Numbered from the stretch's first letter, positions 26,229 to 36,859 are shown. The stretch: 64,000 bases of DNA from Candidatus Kryptoniota bacterium (GCA_938074445.1 CALJEK010000008.1:62001-126000); one strand, 5' to 3'. Notes: generated from the sequence alone by a model not told the origin. Program-made: numbers and translations.

Positions 26229-28919
26229 ATGAAGAATAATAAAATAACCTATCACTTTGTTTCACAATCACACTGGGATAGAGAATGGGTTCTTTCATTT
26301 GAAGAATATAGAACTATGCTCGTTGATTTCTGGGATGCACTTTTTGAATTGTTCGAGAGAAACTTTGAATTCAAACATTTTATGACCGATGGGCAAATGC
26401 AAATGGTTATGGATTACCTTGAAGTCAAACCTCAAAGTTTTGAGAGAATAAGAAAGTTGGTTGAATTAGGTAAGCTTTCAATAGGCCCGTGGTATATTCA
26501 AATTGATCAATTCCTTCCAAGTGGGGAATCGCATATAAGAAATCTTCTAACGGGTTTAAGAATTGCAAGGTCTATAGGCAAACCAATGATGGTAGGTTAT
26601 ATACCAGATCAATTCGGACATATAGCGCAGATGCCGCAAATCCTTAGGGGTTTTGATATTGATACTGCAGTTATATATCGCGGTTTCGGTGGGGAACCGG
26701 GACAAGAATCATCCGAATATATATGGCAAGCACCGGATGGAAGTCAAGTTTTAATGTTCCACTTACCTAAGGACGGATATAGCTTTGGTTACTTTGCAAT
26801 GGATAGTGAAGATATGATTTTAAAAAGATTTGAACGGCTGAGAGAAGAAATTGATAGGAGAGCCCAGACATCACACCGACTCATTTTGAACGGTGGCGAT
26901 CATCATTGGCCTGATTTTAAACTCCCTGAAACCCTGAAACTCCTTAAATTAAGGTATCCTGAATGTGAATTTATCCACTCTACATTAGAAAATTACGCAA
27001 ATTGTGTGAAATCAGAGATAGACATCCAAAATCTTCCAAAACTGGATGGGGAAACAAGATTTGGACTTAAACATGCTTTTGCCGTTATTGGTGGAACAGC
27101 GTCTTCGAGAGTTTATGTTAAGCAAGAAAATTATTTCGCTCAATTAAAGCTTGAGAAGGTCCTTGAACCACTTAACGCAATGGTATTTTTACTTAAAAAT
27201 AAAAATAGATCCGAACTCATAAACCTTGCCTGGCTTTATTGTCTCCAAAATCAAGATCATGATACCATAAATGGAACCGCCGTTGACAGAGTTTATAAGG
27301 AAGCGATGTTAAGATACCTTAAAATTGATGAAATTTTTAGATCACTCTCCTTACAAATTTTAAACGATCTAATCCCATATGACAGCAGATTTTATACGGA
27401 TGATATACATTTGTTCGTGTTTAATTTTCTCCCATTTGAAATAAACAAACTTGTTGAGTGTGAAGTTGAATTTCATCTTCAAGATATACTTGTTGGCTTG
27501 AATCCAGACGTTAAAACATCTTCAAAATCTTCACCTGTTTCCGGCTTCAAGATTGTAGATGACGAGGGGAATGAAATAAAATATCAGATTCTAGATCGCA
27601 ATGAGAAATACTCTCTTATTTGGGGTTATTATGAGTACCCGCACCAAATACTTGTTGATAATTTTAAAATATTACTCGATGCTGAAAAACTCCCGTCATT
27701 TGGATGGAAAAAATTTAACATTATAAAAACAGATTCATTCCCAAATTACAGCTCCAGTTTAAAGATTGGGTTTGATGGGAATTTATACTTCATTGAGAAT
27801 GAATTTTTAAAAATCAAAGTAAATGAAAATGGCTCACTTAAAATTATTGATAAAATAAATCATATTGAGTTTGATAACCTAAATATCTTTGAAGAATCTG
27901 GCGATGTTGGGGATGAATTTAACTATTGCTTCCCAGATAAAGATGAGTTTTACTATTCAATTGATTTCAACCCAGATATTAAAATTATTGAAATCGGTCC
28001 ACTAAGAGCTGGAATTCAAATTCGCTATTTAATGTCTATACCTATGCAAACACACCTTCAAGGTAGAAGTGTTGAAAAAACAGAAATGGAAATAATCTCA
28101 AATGTTTATCTTGAATATAACTCGAAAAGAGTTGACATTAAAACAAAGATAAATAACACAGCAAAAAACCATAGAGTCAGAGCTTTGTTTAGAACGAACT
28201 TAAACACGAATATAAGTTATGCTGACTCTCAGTTTTGTATAGTCAAAAGAACGCATAGAAGATATAATTGGGACGAATATCCTTATGAAAAACCGCTCAA
28301 CCTTGAGGTTTTGCAAAGATTTGTTTGTATACAGCATGAAAATAAAGGCATTGCAATTTTCACTCGAGGTTTATATGAGTATGAACTTTCACTTGATAAA
28401 CCAGGTCAAATTGCGATTACTCTATTAAGAGGAGTAGGACAACTTTCTGAGTCAAACCTCAAAACAAGACCAGGCGGTGACGCCGGCTGGAAAAATGAAA
28501 CTCCAGATGCCCAATGCTTAGGGACATATGAATTTGAATATAGCATCTTCGTTTATAAACCTAATAATTTTGAAAATGTAAACCATCAAGCAGAAATATA
28601 TCACAGTCCAAATTTTACAGTTAAAAGAAAGCAATCGCTTCAAAATTTCTCAAAATTTTCAATGCTTAACATTGAAGGTGACAATATAATTTTAAGCACA
28701 TTTAAAACATCTGAAGATGGAAAGAGAATAATTTTGCGAGTTTATAATCCAACAGCTGAAAAATCAACAGCAAAGTTTAAATTGAATTTTAAACATAAGA
28801 AATTCTCACTGGCAAAATTATCTGAGGAGACAATACAATCACTTGAACCAGTAAACGATAGTTATTATTCAGTTGTTGTTCCTGCATTTAAGATACTAAC
28901 ATTTAAAATCGAATTGTAA
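26229..28919 (+). CDS. Glycoside hydrolase family 38 alpha-mannosidase
   Basis: An 896-residue retaining alpha-mannosidase. The N-terminal zinc site is SQSHWDREW (His15, Asp17). The catalytic nucleophile is Asp127 in YIPDQFGHIAQMPQIL. LNGGDHHWP and QNQDHDTINGTAVDRV are further GH38 signatures, the latter carrying a zinc-binding His. The C-terminal half is the beta-rich GH38C domain, closing with FKILTFKIEL. There is no signal peptide, so it should act in the cytoplasm on imported mannosides or related oligosaccharides. It begins a run of closely spaced genes (spacings 19, -14 and 6 bp) ending with the SSS symporter. Confidence 0.93.
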   Translation: MKNNKITYHFVSQSHWDREWVLSFEEYRTMLVDFWDALFELFERNFEFKHFMTDGQMQMVMDYLEVKPQSFERIRKLVELGKLSIGPWYIQIDQFLPSGESHIRNLLTGLRIARSIGKPMMVGYIPDQFGHIAQMPQILRGFDIDTAVIYRGFGGEPGQESSEYIWQAPDGSQVLMFHLPKDGYSFGYFAMDSEDMILKRFERLREEIDRRAQTSHRLILNGGDHHWPDFKLPETLKLLKLRYPECEFIHSTLENYANCVKSEIDIQNLPKLDGETRFGLKHAFAVIGGTASSRVYVKQENYFAQLKLEKVLEPLNAMVFLLKNKNRSELINLAWLYCLQNQDHDTINGTAVDRVYKEAMLRYLKIDEIFRSLSLQILNDLIPYDSRFYTDDIHLFVFNFLPFEINKLVECEVEFHLQDILVGLNPDVKTSSKSSPVSGFKIVDDEGNEIKYQILDRNEKYSLIWGYYEYPHQILVDNFKILLDAEKLPSFGWKKFNIIKTDSFPNYSSSLKIGFDGNLYFIENEFLKIKVNENGSLKIIDKINHIEFDNLNIFEESGDVGDEFNYCFPDKDEFYYSIDFNPDIKIIEIGPLRAGIQIRYLMSIPMQTHLQGRSVEKTEMEIISNVYLEYNSKRVDIKTKINNTAKNHRVRALFRTNLNTNISYADSQFCIVKRTHRRYNWDEYPYEKPLNLEVLQRFVCIQHENKGIAIFTRGLYEYELSLDKPGQIAITLLRGVGQLSESNLKTRPGGDAGWKNETPDAQCLGTYEFEYSIFVYKPNNFENVNHQAEIYHSPNFTVKRKQSLQNFSKFSMLNIEGDNIILSTFKTSEDGKRIILRVYNPTAEKSTAKFKLNFKHKKFSLAKLSEETIQSLEPVNDSYYSVVVPAFKILTFKIEL

Positions 28920-28938
28920 ACATCCAGATATCTATATA

Positions 28939-31005
28939 ATGATAAACTTGAAAATAATCCCTGAAAATGGAACTGAAAAATTTGGCAAATTGGAATTAAC
29001 ATGTGACAGAAAAACTCTGTTAGATAGGTTGGGTCTTGTTGAATTTGATTTTGAAAATAAAATTAAAGAGATAATAAAAATTTCCAATTTTTCAGAAAAG
29101 AACGAAGAAACTGAGATAAATGGATATTCCGATAATTTTGACTGTAAGGTTATCTACAGGAAAGGCGCGTTTGATGATATAGAATTTTTTGAGTTAAAAT
29201 ATAAAATTAAAAATGTATCGCCCAATGTTTTAAAAGGGCGATTCAGGGTAATTTTCAAACTTTTAGATTGCCTTAGTCCAAGATGGCTTATTCCGGGAAT
29301 TTTTTACAAAGACAATAACGCTAAACTCGCCTGCTTGAAAAAATTTCCAAAGTTTGACATTAATCCAAGGCTTGAAAACTTTATCTCTAACTGGTGGTCT
29401 TTCTCTGTAAGAAGAGCCACGATGCCCATAATTTTTTGTTGGACTAATGACTTTATGTATTCAATTTTTACACCGTTCTGCTTTTCGCATGGGAGTCCAG
29501 GATTTTTCTTTCGCTGCAATGGTAGTGAAACAGAAATCGGCTTTTTATTCCCTTATACGGAAGAACCAATTTCATATGTCTATTTCAAAAATTTCAATCC
29601 CGATCTCAAAAATTTGAATCTTAACAAGGATGAAATAGTTGAGTTTTCACTCAAAATTTTTATTAGCGAACCCGACCTTCATAACTATGACAAAATTTTA
29701 AGATGGTTTTATTATGAAATGAGAAAATCTAACTTGCCAGGTCCATGGTTCACCCTTGAAAAAGGAGCCGAATTATCAGCCTATGGGCTTTATAAATGGC
29801 ACTTTGATGAGAAAAACAATGTTATTTTTGAAACCCGTGGATTTGATAATGTTCTGAGTTTAAATGTTGAAAGTAAAGATGTCAGAAGACATATGCATAT
29901 ATCTTGGGTCAGTGGAATTACGTATGCTTTTGCTTTAATGAAATACGGGTATATTGTAGAAAACAACGATTATATTAAAGCCGGTAAAAGTGTCATTAAC
30001 AAGGTTGTAAATGAGGGGAATTCGCCCGCAGGAATTCTTTGGTCTCAATGGACTGCTGAAAATGGTTGGACTGATGGATGGAATCCCGAACCCGCACTTA
30101 TACAGGCAAGGACGTTGAGTGAGGCAATTTTATTTTTGTGCAAAGCTTACTTGTTTGAGAAAAAGAAAGGATTCGAACATGAAAATTGGAAAGAATGTAT
30201 ATTGAAAAATTTGAAATTTGCAATTGATATTCAAAACGAAGAAGGAAACTTTGGTTCATATTATAGTTCGAGCACTGGTGAGGTAAAAATTTACGATGGA
30301 TGCGCTGGACTAATGTGGATAGCAGCATTGATTGAGGCTTATAAAATCTTCAAGGAAGAAAAATTTAAGAATTCAGCTATCAAAGCTGGTTTTTATTATG
30401 CCAAATTTATAAACGATGAATTTATCTACGGAGCACCTGAAGATGCTTTTATGATTACAACGTCTGAAGATACATATAATGCTGTTATATCTTACATATC
30501 ACTTTATGAAGCAACTGGAGATAAAACATGGCTTGAACTTGCGCGAAAGAGTGCTGATCTTATGATGACATTCAGATTCCCATACAACCTTGATTTCACG
30601 GAGAACACAATTTTAAATATATATAAATTTAAGACAATTGGCGGGGATATCGCTTCGCCTCTTAATCAACATTTACATAATTATGGTTTGATCTGTGTTC
30701 CTGAGATGCTTAAACTTTACAAGCTTACACAGGACAATTATTATCTTAAACGAACAATCGACAACATATGTTTTTCACTTCAATTTATAGCAAGGTTTGA
30801 TGGTGATTTTAATGCTTTCAAAGGGATGATGCCAGAACAATTCTATTATGTTGATTGGCTCAGACCTGAGGGAACTGTTCTTACCCTTTCACATGCTTGG
30901 TGTCTTGGAATGGTTATTTATGCTTTTGTTTCTATTTTTGAATCTGAATTTAGAGATTTAATATTCGAGGAAACAAAAAAATTTTGCAAACATGAAAATC
31001 AATGA
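28939..31005 (+). CDS. Uncharacterised toroid-fold carbohydrate-active protein
   Basis: A 688-residue protein without signal peptide. Residues 1-250 are beta-rich (possible beta-sandwich). From about 270 onward the sequence has the repeated aromatic helix pairs of an (alpha/alpha) toroid: HMHISWVSGITYAFALMKYG, SQWTAENGWTDGWNPEPAL, YDGCAGLMWIAALIEAYK, MITTSEDTYNAVISYISLYE, and LSHAWCLGMVIYAF near the end. I cannot assign a family. Glycosidase or epimerase functions are both known for this fold. It sits between GH38 and another toroid enzyme, overlapping the latter by 14 bp, which supports a cytoplasmic role in the same deglycosylation pathway. Confidence 0.6.
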   Translation: MINLKIIPENGTEKFGKLELTCDRKTLLDRLGLVEFDFENKIKEIIKISNFSEKNEETEINGYSDNFDCKVIYRKGAFDDIEFFELKYKIKNVSPNVLKGRFRVIFKLLDCLSPRWLIPGIFYKDNNAKLACLKKFPKFDINPRLENFISNWWSFSVRRATMPIIFCWTNDFMYSIFTPFCFSHGSPGFFFRCNGSETEIGFLFPYTEEPISYVYFKNFNPDLKNLNLNKDEIVEFSLKIFISEPDLHNYDKILRWFYYEMRKSNLPGPWFTLEKGAELSAYGLYKWHFDEKNNVIFETRGFDNVLSLNVESKDVRRHMHISWVSGITYAFALMKYGYIVENNDYIKAGKSVINKVVNEGNSPAGILWSQWTAENGWTDGWNPEPALIQARTLSEAILFLCKAYLFEKKKGFEHENWKECILKNLKFAIDIQNEEGNFGSYYSSSTGEVKIYDGCAGLMWIAALIEAYKIFKEEKFKNSAIKAGFYYAKFINDEFIYGAPEDAFMITTSEDTYNAVISYISLYEATGDKTWLELARKSADLMMTFRFPYNLDFTENTILNIYKFKTIGGDIASPLNQHLHNYGLICVPEMLKLYKLTQDNYYLKRTIDNICFSLQFIARFDGDFNAFKGMMPEQFYYVDWLRPEGTVLTLSHAWCLGMVIYAFVSIFESEFRDLIFEETKKFCKHENQ

Positions 31006-32602
31006 AACTTTTATTAAAACGGGTAAAGTTGAATTTGATGAATTTATCCCGGTAATCAAATCTTTTTTTGATGCAAATGCGGTCGATGTCTATATCGATG
31101 CAAAAAAAATCAGGGCGTTTCTTGATCCAGATGCCCCGTCTTTTTGGATCAGAACTATAGCAGATCATCTCAGAGCATCAAAATACTTTGAGGCAGATAT
31201 AAAAAGTGCAGTTGAGCATTTTGCAGAAACTCAAGCTGATAATGGAAGGATCTTTGATTACTTTACTGTTTTTCCAGAAAAATTACCCTGTGAAAGGGAA
31301 AATTGGACAAAATATGTGCGTGTCCCTGTGGAAGCTGATGTTGAATTTAGATTCATAAAGGCAATTTATCAAGTGTGGCAAGCAACAGGTGATGACTTAT
31401 GGGTTAAAAATTTATTGCCCAAGATGGAAAAAGCCCTCAATTATGTACTTACACATCCGTGGAGATGGGATGAAAAGCTTAAACTTGTAAAACGCGCTTA
31501 TACGATTGATACTTGGGACTTTGCATATACTGCAGGAAAACATAACTGGCTTCAATTCCAAATTGATGAAAATACATTCTGGGGAATAATGCATGGAGAC
31601 AATAGTGGTTACTATGAAGCTTTTATGATAATGGCATTATTTTATGAACTTTTTAAAAATAAAAAGAAGGCAGAAGAATGGAAGAAAAGAGCAATTAAAT
31701 TAAAGCAAAGAATGAACAAAATCTGTTGGAACGGCAAATTTTATACGCATTTTGTGAAAATAACTCCCATTGTTATTGAAGGGGTCGATGAATCTCAGCA
31801 GCTAAGCCTTAGCAACCCAATGAATATAAATCGCGGTGTTGCAACTCACAAAATGGCCGTGTCAATAATAAATGAATATCTTGAAAGGAGAAAGAAAAGT
31901 AAAGCTTTTTCTGAGTGGTTCTCTATTGATCCACCTTTTCCAGATGGAATATTTGGAGATGAAAGAATTATTAGAGGTGCTTATTGTAATGGTGGAATTA
32001 TGCCCCTTGTGGGTGGAGAACTTGCAAAAGCTGCTTTCGACCACGGATTTGAATGGTATGGGGTTGATATACTAAAAAGATATTATGAAATTGCCATTAA
32101 AACTAAAAAAAGTTATCTTTGGTATTTCCCTGACGGAACTCCTTTAAGTCAGGAAAAGATGACAAGCCCTAGGGAATCCGCAACTGATTGTTGGGGTTCA
32201 AGCGCAATGTTTTACGCTTTGATGGATGGTCTTGCTGGGGTTGAGGATAAGTTTAAACTATTAAAAAAGGTTAAACTCTCACCTAGATGGATTTCCGCTC
32301 AAGTTGATAATGCACAGGTTAGCGCAATATATAAAGCATCAGGAAAGGGAATTTACTATGAATTTAAATTTGATGGTGAAAAGATAAGACTAGATATTTC
32401 AACTCTAAATTCTTTTGAAAAACATTTTATCGATGTGAACCTTCTTCTTCCTGAAAATTCAAGAGCAAGCAAAGTAATTTTCAATGGGAAAGGAATTGAG
32501 TTTAAAAATACGAAAGTTGAAAATAGCAATTATGCTAATTTTTCAATAACGTTTAAAGATTCCGCGAAAGTTGTAATATTTTTGAAAAATAAAGCGAGGT
32601 AA
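30992..32602 (+). CDS. Six-hairpin (GH63/GH78/GH125-like) glycosidase
   Basis: A 536-residue protein with the look of (alpha/alpha)6 glycosidases. Early PDAPSFWIRTIADHLRASKYF resembles the W-x-RD substrate-binding segment of such enzymes. Also seen: WRWDEKLKLV, IDTWDFAYTAGKH, MHGDNSGYYEAFMIMALF, CWNGKFYTHFV and a C-terminal beta domain after residue 430 (SPRWISAQVDNAQVSAIY). No signal peptide, so cytoplasmic. It starts inside the previous gene and is followed after 6 bp by the symporter. Specificity is not readable; next to GH38, an exo-glycosidase acting on the same oligosaccharide is a fair guess. Confidence 0.65.
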   Translation: MKINETFIKTGKVEFDEFIPVIKSFFDANAVDVYIDAKKIRAFLDPDAPSFWIRTIADHLRASKYFEADIKSAVEHFAETQADNGRIFDYFTVFPEKLPCERENWTKYVRVPVEADVEFRFIKAIYQVWQATGDDLWVKNLLPKMEKALNYVLTHPWRWDEKLKLVKRAYTIDTWDFAYTAGKHNWLQFQIDENTFWGIMHGDNSGYYEAFMIMALFYELFKNKKKAEEWKKRAIKLKQRMNKICWNGKFYTHFVKITPIVIEGVDESQQLSLSNPMNINRGVATHKMAVSIINEYLERRKKSKAFSEWFSIDPPFPDGIFGDERIIRGAYCNGGIMPLVGGELAKAAFDHGFEWYGVDILKRYYEIAIKTKKSYLWYFPDGTPLSQEKMTSPRESATDCWGSSAMFYALMDGLAGVEDKFKLLKKVKLSPRWISAQVDNAQVSAIYKASGKGIYYEFKFDGEKIRLDISTLNSFEKHFIDVNLLLPENSRASKVIFNGKGIEFKNTKVENSNYANFSITFKDSAKVVIFLKNKAR

Positions 32603-32608
32603 ATTTAC

Positions 32609-34489
32609 GTGGGCTTTGCTAAAGAGATTGATTATATAATTCTTATGCTTTACTTTATTATAATGCTTTCAGTAGGTATATATTTCTCAAAATTTAGCAA
32701 GGGGATTCGCAATTATTTTACAGCTGGGAACAAAGTTCCGTGGTGGATTAGTGGGGTTTCACTTTACATGACCAACTTTAGCGCCTGGACATTTACAGCG
32801 GCTGCGGGTTTTATTTATCATTCATCGTGGTATGGCGTGATTTATATAAGTAGTGGGATTGTGACATATTTTCTTGGTGCATTGCTCACCGCTAAAAGAT
32901 GGAGAAGAGCAAGGGTTGTTTCTCCTATTGAATATACTCAAACACGATACAATATTCAAACTCAACAACTTCTCAGTTGGGTTATATCTGCAAATTTCAT
33001 TCTTTCTGCTGGGGCACAGCTGGCAGCAACTTGTAAATTTTTATCGCCGCTATTCGGGATAGACCTTGACATTCTTATAATTTCAACGGGGTTTATAATT
33101 TTGTTTTATACATTTCTTGGCGGTTTATGGGGTGTGCTCATCACAGATTTCATTCAGTTTATAATTTTAATAAGCATCACGCTTATAATTACTCCGCTAA
33201 GTTTAAAATTTGTTGGCGGGTTAAAAGGACTTCTTGAGAATGCACCACCAATAACTTTCGAACATGTTTATAACAATGTTTATTACGATTTTAACTTTCT
33301 CGTAGCGATTTATCTTATTGGAACAATCGGTATAGCAGCTGGGGCATCTCAAAGATTTTACAGCGTCCCTGATGAAAAATCCGCTTTAAAAGTTGGAATT
33401 TTTGCTTCAATTTTATCATTTGCCCAACCCTTGCTTTTTGCTATTCCTCCACTTGTGGCCAGAATTATGTGGCCGGATCTATCTCAGGTTGATTTATTTA
33501 AAAAATTCTACCAGCCGAATGACCTTGTCTACCTTGGTGTAGCTTTGAAAATACTTCCGGCTGGTCTTATTGGTTTCCTTATGTCTGCTATACTTTCAGC
33601 TACGATGAGCACGCTATCAAGCGTTTATAACTTTGTTGGCTCAATAATAACACGAGATATCTATCTTGCTTTATTTAATCCGAAAGCAGATGAAACAAAG
33701 CAATTTAAATTTGGACGAGTAACAATCTTTATTCTTGGTTTAATTGTAATTGCTGAAGCTTTACTTTATGTACATAGCGAGCTTGGAATCTTTAATATAA
33801 TGGTTACATTTTTTACACTTTTTAATATGCCTGTTAACATACCACTTGCGTTGGGTCTTATTTTTAAATCTATTCCGAGATGGGGGGCATTTCTTGCTAT
33901 AATCTGGGGACTTGCAGTTGGAGTTATTGCAAAATTCATAGCTGGCTGGTCAACGGGATCTCAGGTGTATATTGCTGGGCTTGTTACATTTACAATTCTT
34001 ATGTTAAGTAATAAAATACGAGCTCTTTATTTAAAAAGTAAAACGATATTGGCTTTTGTATCCCTAATTGTGTCAATTCTTTTTTCACTTATCTTCTCAC
34101 TTAGTCTTAAAACCGAACCATCTATTGCGATATATTCATTTATTATTATCCCATCGTTTGCCCTTGGATTTAGCCTGATTTATTTTAATAAATTCATAAA
34201 GGAAACGGAGCAAGATGATAAAGTTGTTGAAGAGTTCTTTAAGAAAATTGAAACACCCGTTAACAGCGCACAAGAAGTTTATGGGAAAAGCGGAAAGGAA
34301 ATACCAGCAGCATTTCAACTTATAGGAATCATTCTAATTATAATCGGTGTTTTTATACCATTTCTTTCATTTATAGCTCATACCGAGAAAGATGTTTATA
34401 TTTTTATAAGTATAGCGTCTGTCTATATCATACTTGGTGCTCTAATGATCCTCTTCGAAAGAAAAAATAAAATGGGCAAGGAAAATTAA
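32609..34489 (+). CDS. Sodium/solute symporter (SSS family)
   Basis: A 626-residue inner-membrane protein with about 14 hydrophobic segments. The SSS N-terminus is clear: YFTAGNKVPWWISGVSLYM, TNFSAWTFTAAAGFIYHSSW, then RRARVVSPIEYTQTRYN. Further on come FLSAGA-type, GGLWGVLITDFIQF and SAILSATMSTLSS segments, the last corresponding to the Na2 sodium-site helix of SGLT/vSGLT. Probably imports the monosaccharide or short oligosaccharide consumed by the adjacent cytoplasmic enzymes with sodium. The start is GTG, 6 bp after the preceding stop. Confidence 0.92.
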   Translation: MGFAKEIDYIILMLYFIIMLSVGIYFSKFSKGIRNYFTAGNKVPWWISGVSLYMTNFSAWTFTAAAGFIYHSSWYGVIYISSGIVTYFLGALLTAKRWRRARVVSPIEYTQTRYNIQTQQLLSWVISANFILSAGAQLAATCKFLSPLFGIDLDILIISTGFIILFYTFLGGLWGVLITDFIQFIILISITLIITPLSLKFVGGLKGLLENAPPITFEHVYNNVYYDFNFLVAIYLIGTIGIAAGASQRFYSVPDEKSALKVGIFASILSFAQPLLFAIPPLVARIMWPDLSQVDLFKKFYQPNDLVYLGVALKILPAGLIGFLMSAILSATMSTLSSVYNFVGSIITRDIYLALFNPKADETKQFKFGRVTIFILGLIVIAEALLYVHSELGIFNIMVTFFTLFNMPVNIPLALGLIFKSIPRWGAFLAIIWGLAVGVIAKFIAGWSTGSQVYIAGLVTFTILMLSNKIRALYLKSKTILAFVSLIVSILFSLIFSLSLKTEPSIAIYSFIIIPSFALGFSLIYFNKFIKETEQDDKVVEEFFKKIETPVNSAQEVYGKSGKEIPAAFQLIGIILIIIGVFIPFLSFIAHTEKDVYIFISIASVYIILGALMILFERKNKMGKEN

Positions 34490-34508
34490 AAATAAAAAGA
34501 CAAATCCA

Positions 34509-36836
34509 ATGAACTTAAGAGACGCTTTCAAAAAGATTAAAATAATCAAACATATTAAAAACTGTGCTGAAGTTGTCAAAACTGTTTCATCAGAGTTGTC
34601 CGTCTATACTGATGGTTCACTGGTTGTTAGTGTGGAAAAAATGGGTGAACCAATTTACGAAAATGGCATCTTTTATGTCTGCGTTGCAGATGAACTAAAT
34701 TATGAAGGTAGAGATGAAGCTAAGGTTAAATATGATGATAACTTTGTTTATTTTAGGATTAACGAACTCGGTTCTGGAATTCTTTACGCTTCAAAACCCT
34801 ACTTTCTTTATTCATTCTTTTCTTATTTAATTGAAGATTGTAGAAATGAAAATTTTGAAGAATGGAGGGAAGGTAAATTTCTATCTACTGCATTTAAATG
34901 GATAAGAAGTGTGAATGATTTTTTCCTCACACAACAAGGAAGGATTCAGCGAAATTTAAATAAAGAAAGTTATATTCGTGGGCTTGCAAAACTTGGCTTT
35001 ACTCATGTCGAGGTAAATGGCTTGGGATTTCCGATGGGAATTGAAACCGGAACTAGAGGTGAAGTTTATCCAATGTTTTATACTTATCTCCCAGCACTTG
35101 ATCAGTTCGTATATAGTGAATTAAACCGTGGAATTTATCCATTTTATTATTTGAGCATAAATCTTGCATATTTAAAGAAAAATGCAAAACTCGCAATCAA
35201 ATACGGACTTTCCCCAGGTCTTCTTTGCTTTGAACCTCGTTCTGTTCCAGAGGAATTTTTTGCAAGATACCCGATGTTAAGAGGTGCACGCGTTGATCAT
35301 CCGTTTAGAAGTTTCAAACCAAGATTTAACTTAACAATAGCGCATCCTAAAGTGCTTGAACATTATGCAGAGATGCTCAAAAAACTACTTCAAGAAATCC
35401 CACAACTTGAATTCCTATCAATCTGGACAAATGATAGCGGTGCGGGTTTTGAACACACAAAATCACTTTATGTTGGAAGAAACGGCGGAGCTTATCTCAT
35501 ACGAGAATGGAAAAGCGATGAGGAAATAGCAAGAATAGCAGGTCAAAATGTTCTCAGGTTTCTTAAAACTTTACGAGACGCTGCTTCGGAGGTTAATCCT
35601 AAATTTAGAATAATAACGCGACTTGAATCCTTCTATGGCGAATATGATACGATTTGGAAGGGACTTGAAAATAGAATTGAAGTTGAGACAAATTCACTTC
35701 TTGGTATCGGCTGGCAAGTTCCCTATTCACATCCAAAATATCCAGAAATAAAGGAAGTTGGCGGAACACCGTATCAGAATTATATGGATTCAAAGGAAAA
35801 GGAATTGTTAAACGAGCTTAAATCAAGAAACTCAAATGCTCATTTTTTCTTCGTTTGCGGACCTTATTCATTTTTTGACCCATTGATAGGGATACCTTAC
35901 CCATGGCTTACATATCAAAAATTAATCTCAATGAAAAGAATTGGGATTGAATATATAGCTCATATGGGTGGAATAAACCCACCTGAGCTCGCACCCTATA
36001 ATATCAATCAGGAAATCATAAGAATTTTTCAATATAATCCGGGTATGGACATAGATAAAGAAATTGAAAGGATAGCTACATCCTGGACAAAGGATAAATG
36101 GAAATTGCTTATTGAGGCTTGGAAGCTCGCCGAAAAATCAATTATTGCATATCCAATACCCGTTCATCTTTATTCAACCTTCGGATTTACTTGGCTTAGG
36201 ATATGGGTTAGACCACTTGTTCCAAATATTGAAGCAATTCCGGAAGTTGAAAGAAGATATTATGAAGAATTCATGTGCTCACCCCCTCAGAATTTAAACA
36301 ATGTTGATCTTATGCGAGATGTTTTATTTGAATTAACAGACAGAAAAAGATGTGAACTGGCGGTGGAGAGAATGGATAAATTCCTTTTCCCACCCCTTGA
36401 AGAAGCGATAAAAATTCTAAATGATGGGATTAAAGATCTTTCTAATAATTCACAAGAAAGAAAAGTTTTATGGGATCAATTTGTCAGATTAAGAGCTTTG
36501 AAATGTTGGTTTAAAACGATGAGAAATGTCTCCGCATGGATCGCTGGGGTTCATGGCTATCTCGAAGTTAAATCAGAAAGAGAAAAATATAAAAGCATGG
36601 TTAAAGAATTGATGGAAGTCGAAATCCAAAATGCAACAGAATTACTTGATCTGTGGGAAAATAGCAATGGAGTTGAATTTATGGCGGTGACAGAAATGGG
36701 TGAAACACCATTAATTCATGGCGAAAACTTTGCTGATCTTCTGCGAAAGAAAATTGAATTGATGAAAAAACATATAAACGATGAACCATACATAGATCCC
36801 GACTATATGTGGAAAAGGTCTGTAATGATGCTGTGA
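34509..36836 (+). CDS. Putative TIM-barrel glycoside hydrolase (GH67/GH20-like layout)
   Basis: A 775-residue cytoplasmic protein. The first 130 residues are a small beta/alpha domain of the kind preceding GH20, GH67, GH84 and GH115 barrels (LSVYTDGSLVVSV ... GSGILYASKPYFLYSF). Then follows a barrel-like region: YIRGLAKLGFTHVEVNGLGF, LAIKYGLSPGLLCFEPRSV, LEFLSIWTNDSGAGFEH, FRIITRLESFYGE and MGGINPPELAPYN. The acidic residues in TNDSG and RLESF are candidate catalytic groups. The last 200 residues are helical. I cannot name the family. It follows the symporter by 19 bp and precedes the sugar isomerase gene. Confidence 0.5.
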   Translation: MNLRDAFKKIKIIKHIKNCAEVVKTVSSELSVYTDGSLVVSVEKMGEPIYENGIFYVCVADELNYEGRDEAKVKYDDNFVYFRINELGSGILYASKPYFLYSFFSYLIEDCRNENFEEWREGKFLSTAFKWIRSVNDFFLTQQGRIQRNLNKESYIRGLAKLGFTHVEVNGLGFPMGIETGTRGEVYPMFYTYLPALDQFVYSELNRGIYPFYYLSINLAYLKKNAKLAIKYGLSPGLLCFEPRSVPEEFFARYPMLRGARVDHPFRSFKPRFNLTIAHPKVLEHYAEMLKKLLQEIPQLEFLSIWTNDSGAGFEHTKSLYVGRNGGAYLIREWKSDEEIARIAGQNVLRFLKTLRDAASEVNPKFRIITRLESFYGEYDTIWKGLENRIEVETNSLLGIGWQVPYSHPKYPEIKEVGGTPYQNYMDSKEKELLNELKSRNSNAHFFFVCGPYSFFDPLIGIPYPWLTYQKLISMKRIGIEYIAHMGGINPPELAPYNINQEIIRIFQYNPGMDIDKEIERIATSWTKDKWKLLIEAWKLAEKSIIAYPIPVHLYSTFGFTWLRIWVRPLVPNIEAIPEVERRYYEEFMCSPPQNLNNVDLMRDVLFELTDRKRCELAVERMDKFLFPPLEEAIKILNDGIKDLSNNSQERKVLWDQFVRLRALKCWFKTMRNVSAWIAGVHGYLEVKSEREKYKSMVKELMEVEIQNATELLDLWENSNGVEFMAVTEMGETPLIHGENFADLLRKKIELMKKHINDEPYIDPDYMWKRSVMML

Positions 36837-36859
36837 TCTGAAAACAAAAATATATAAAA

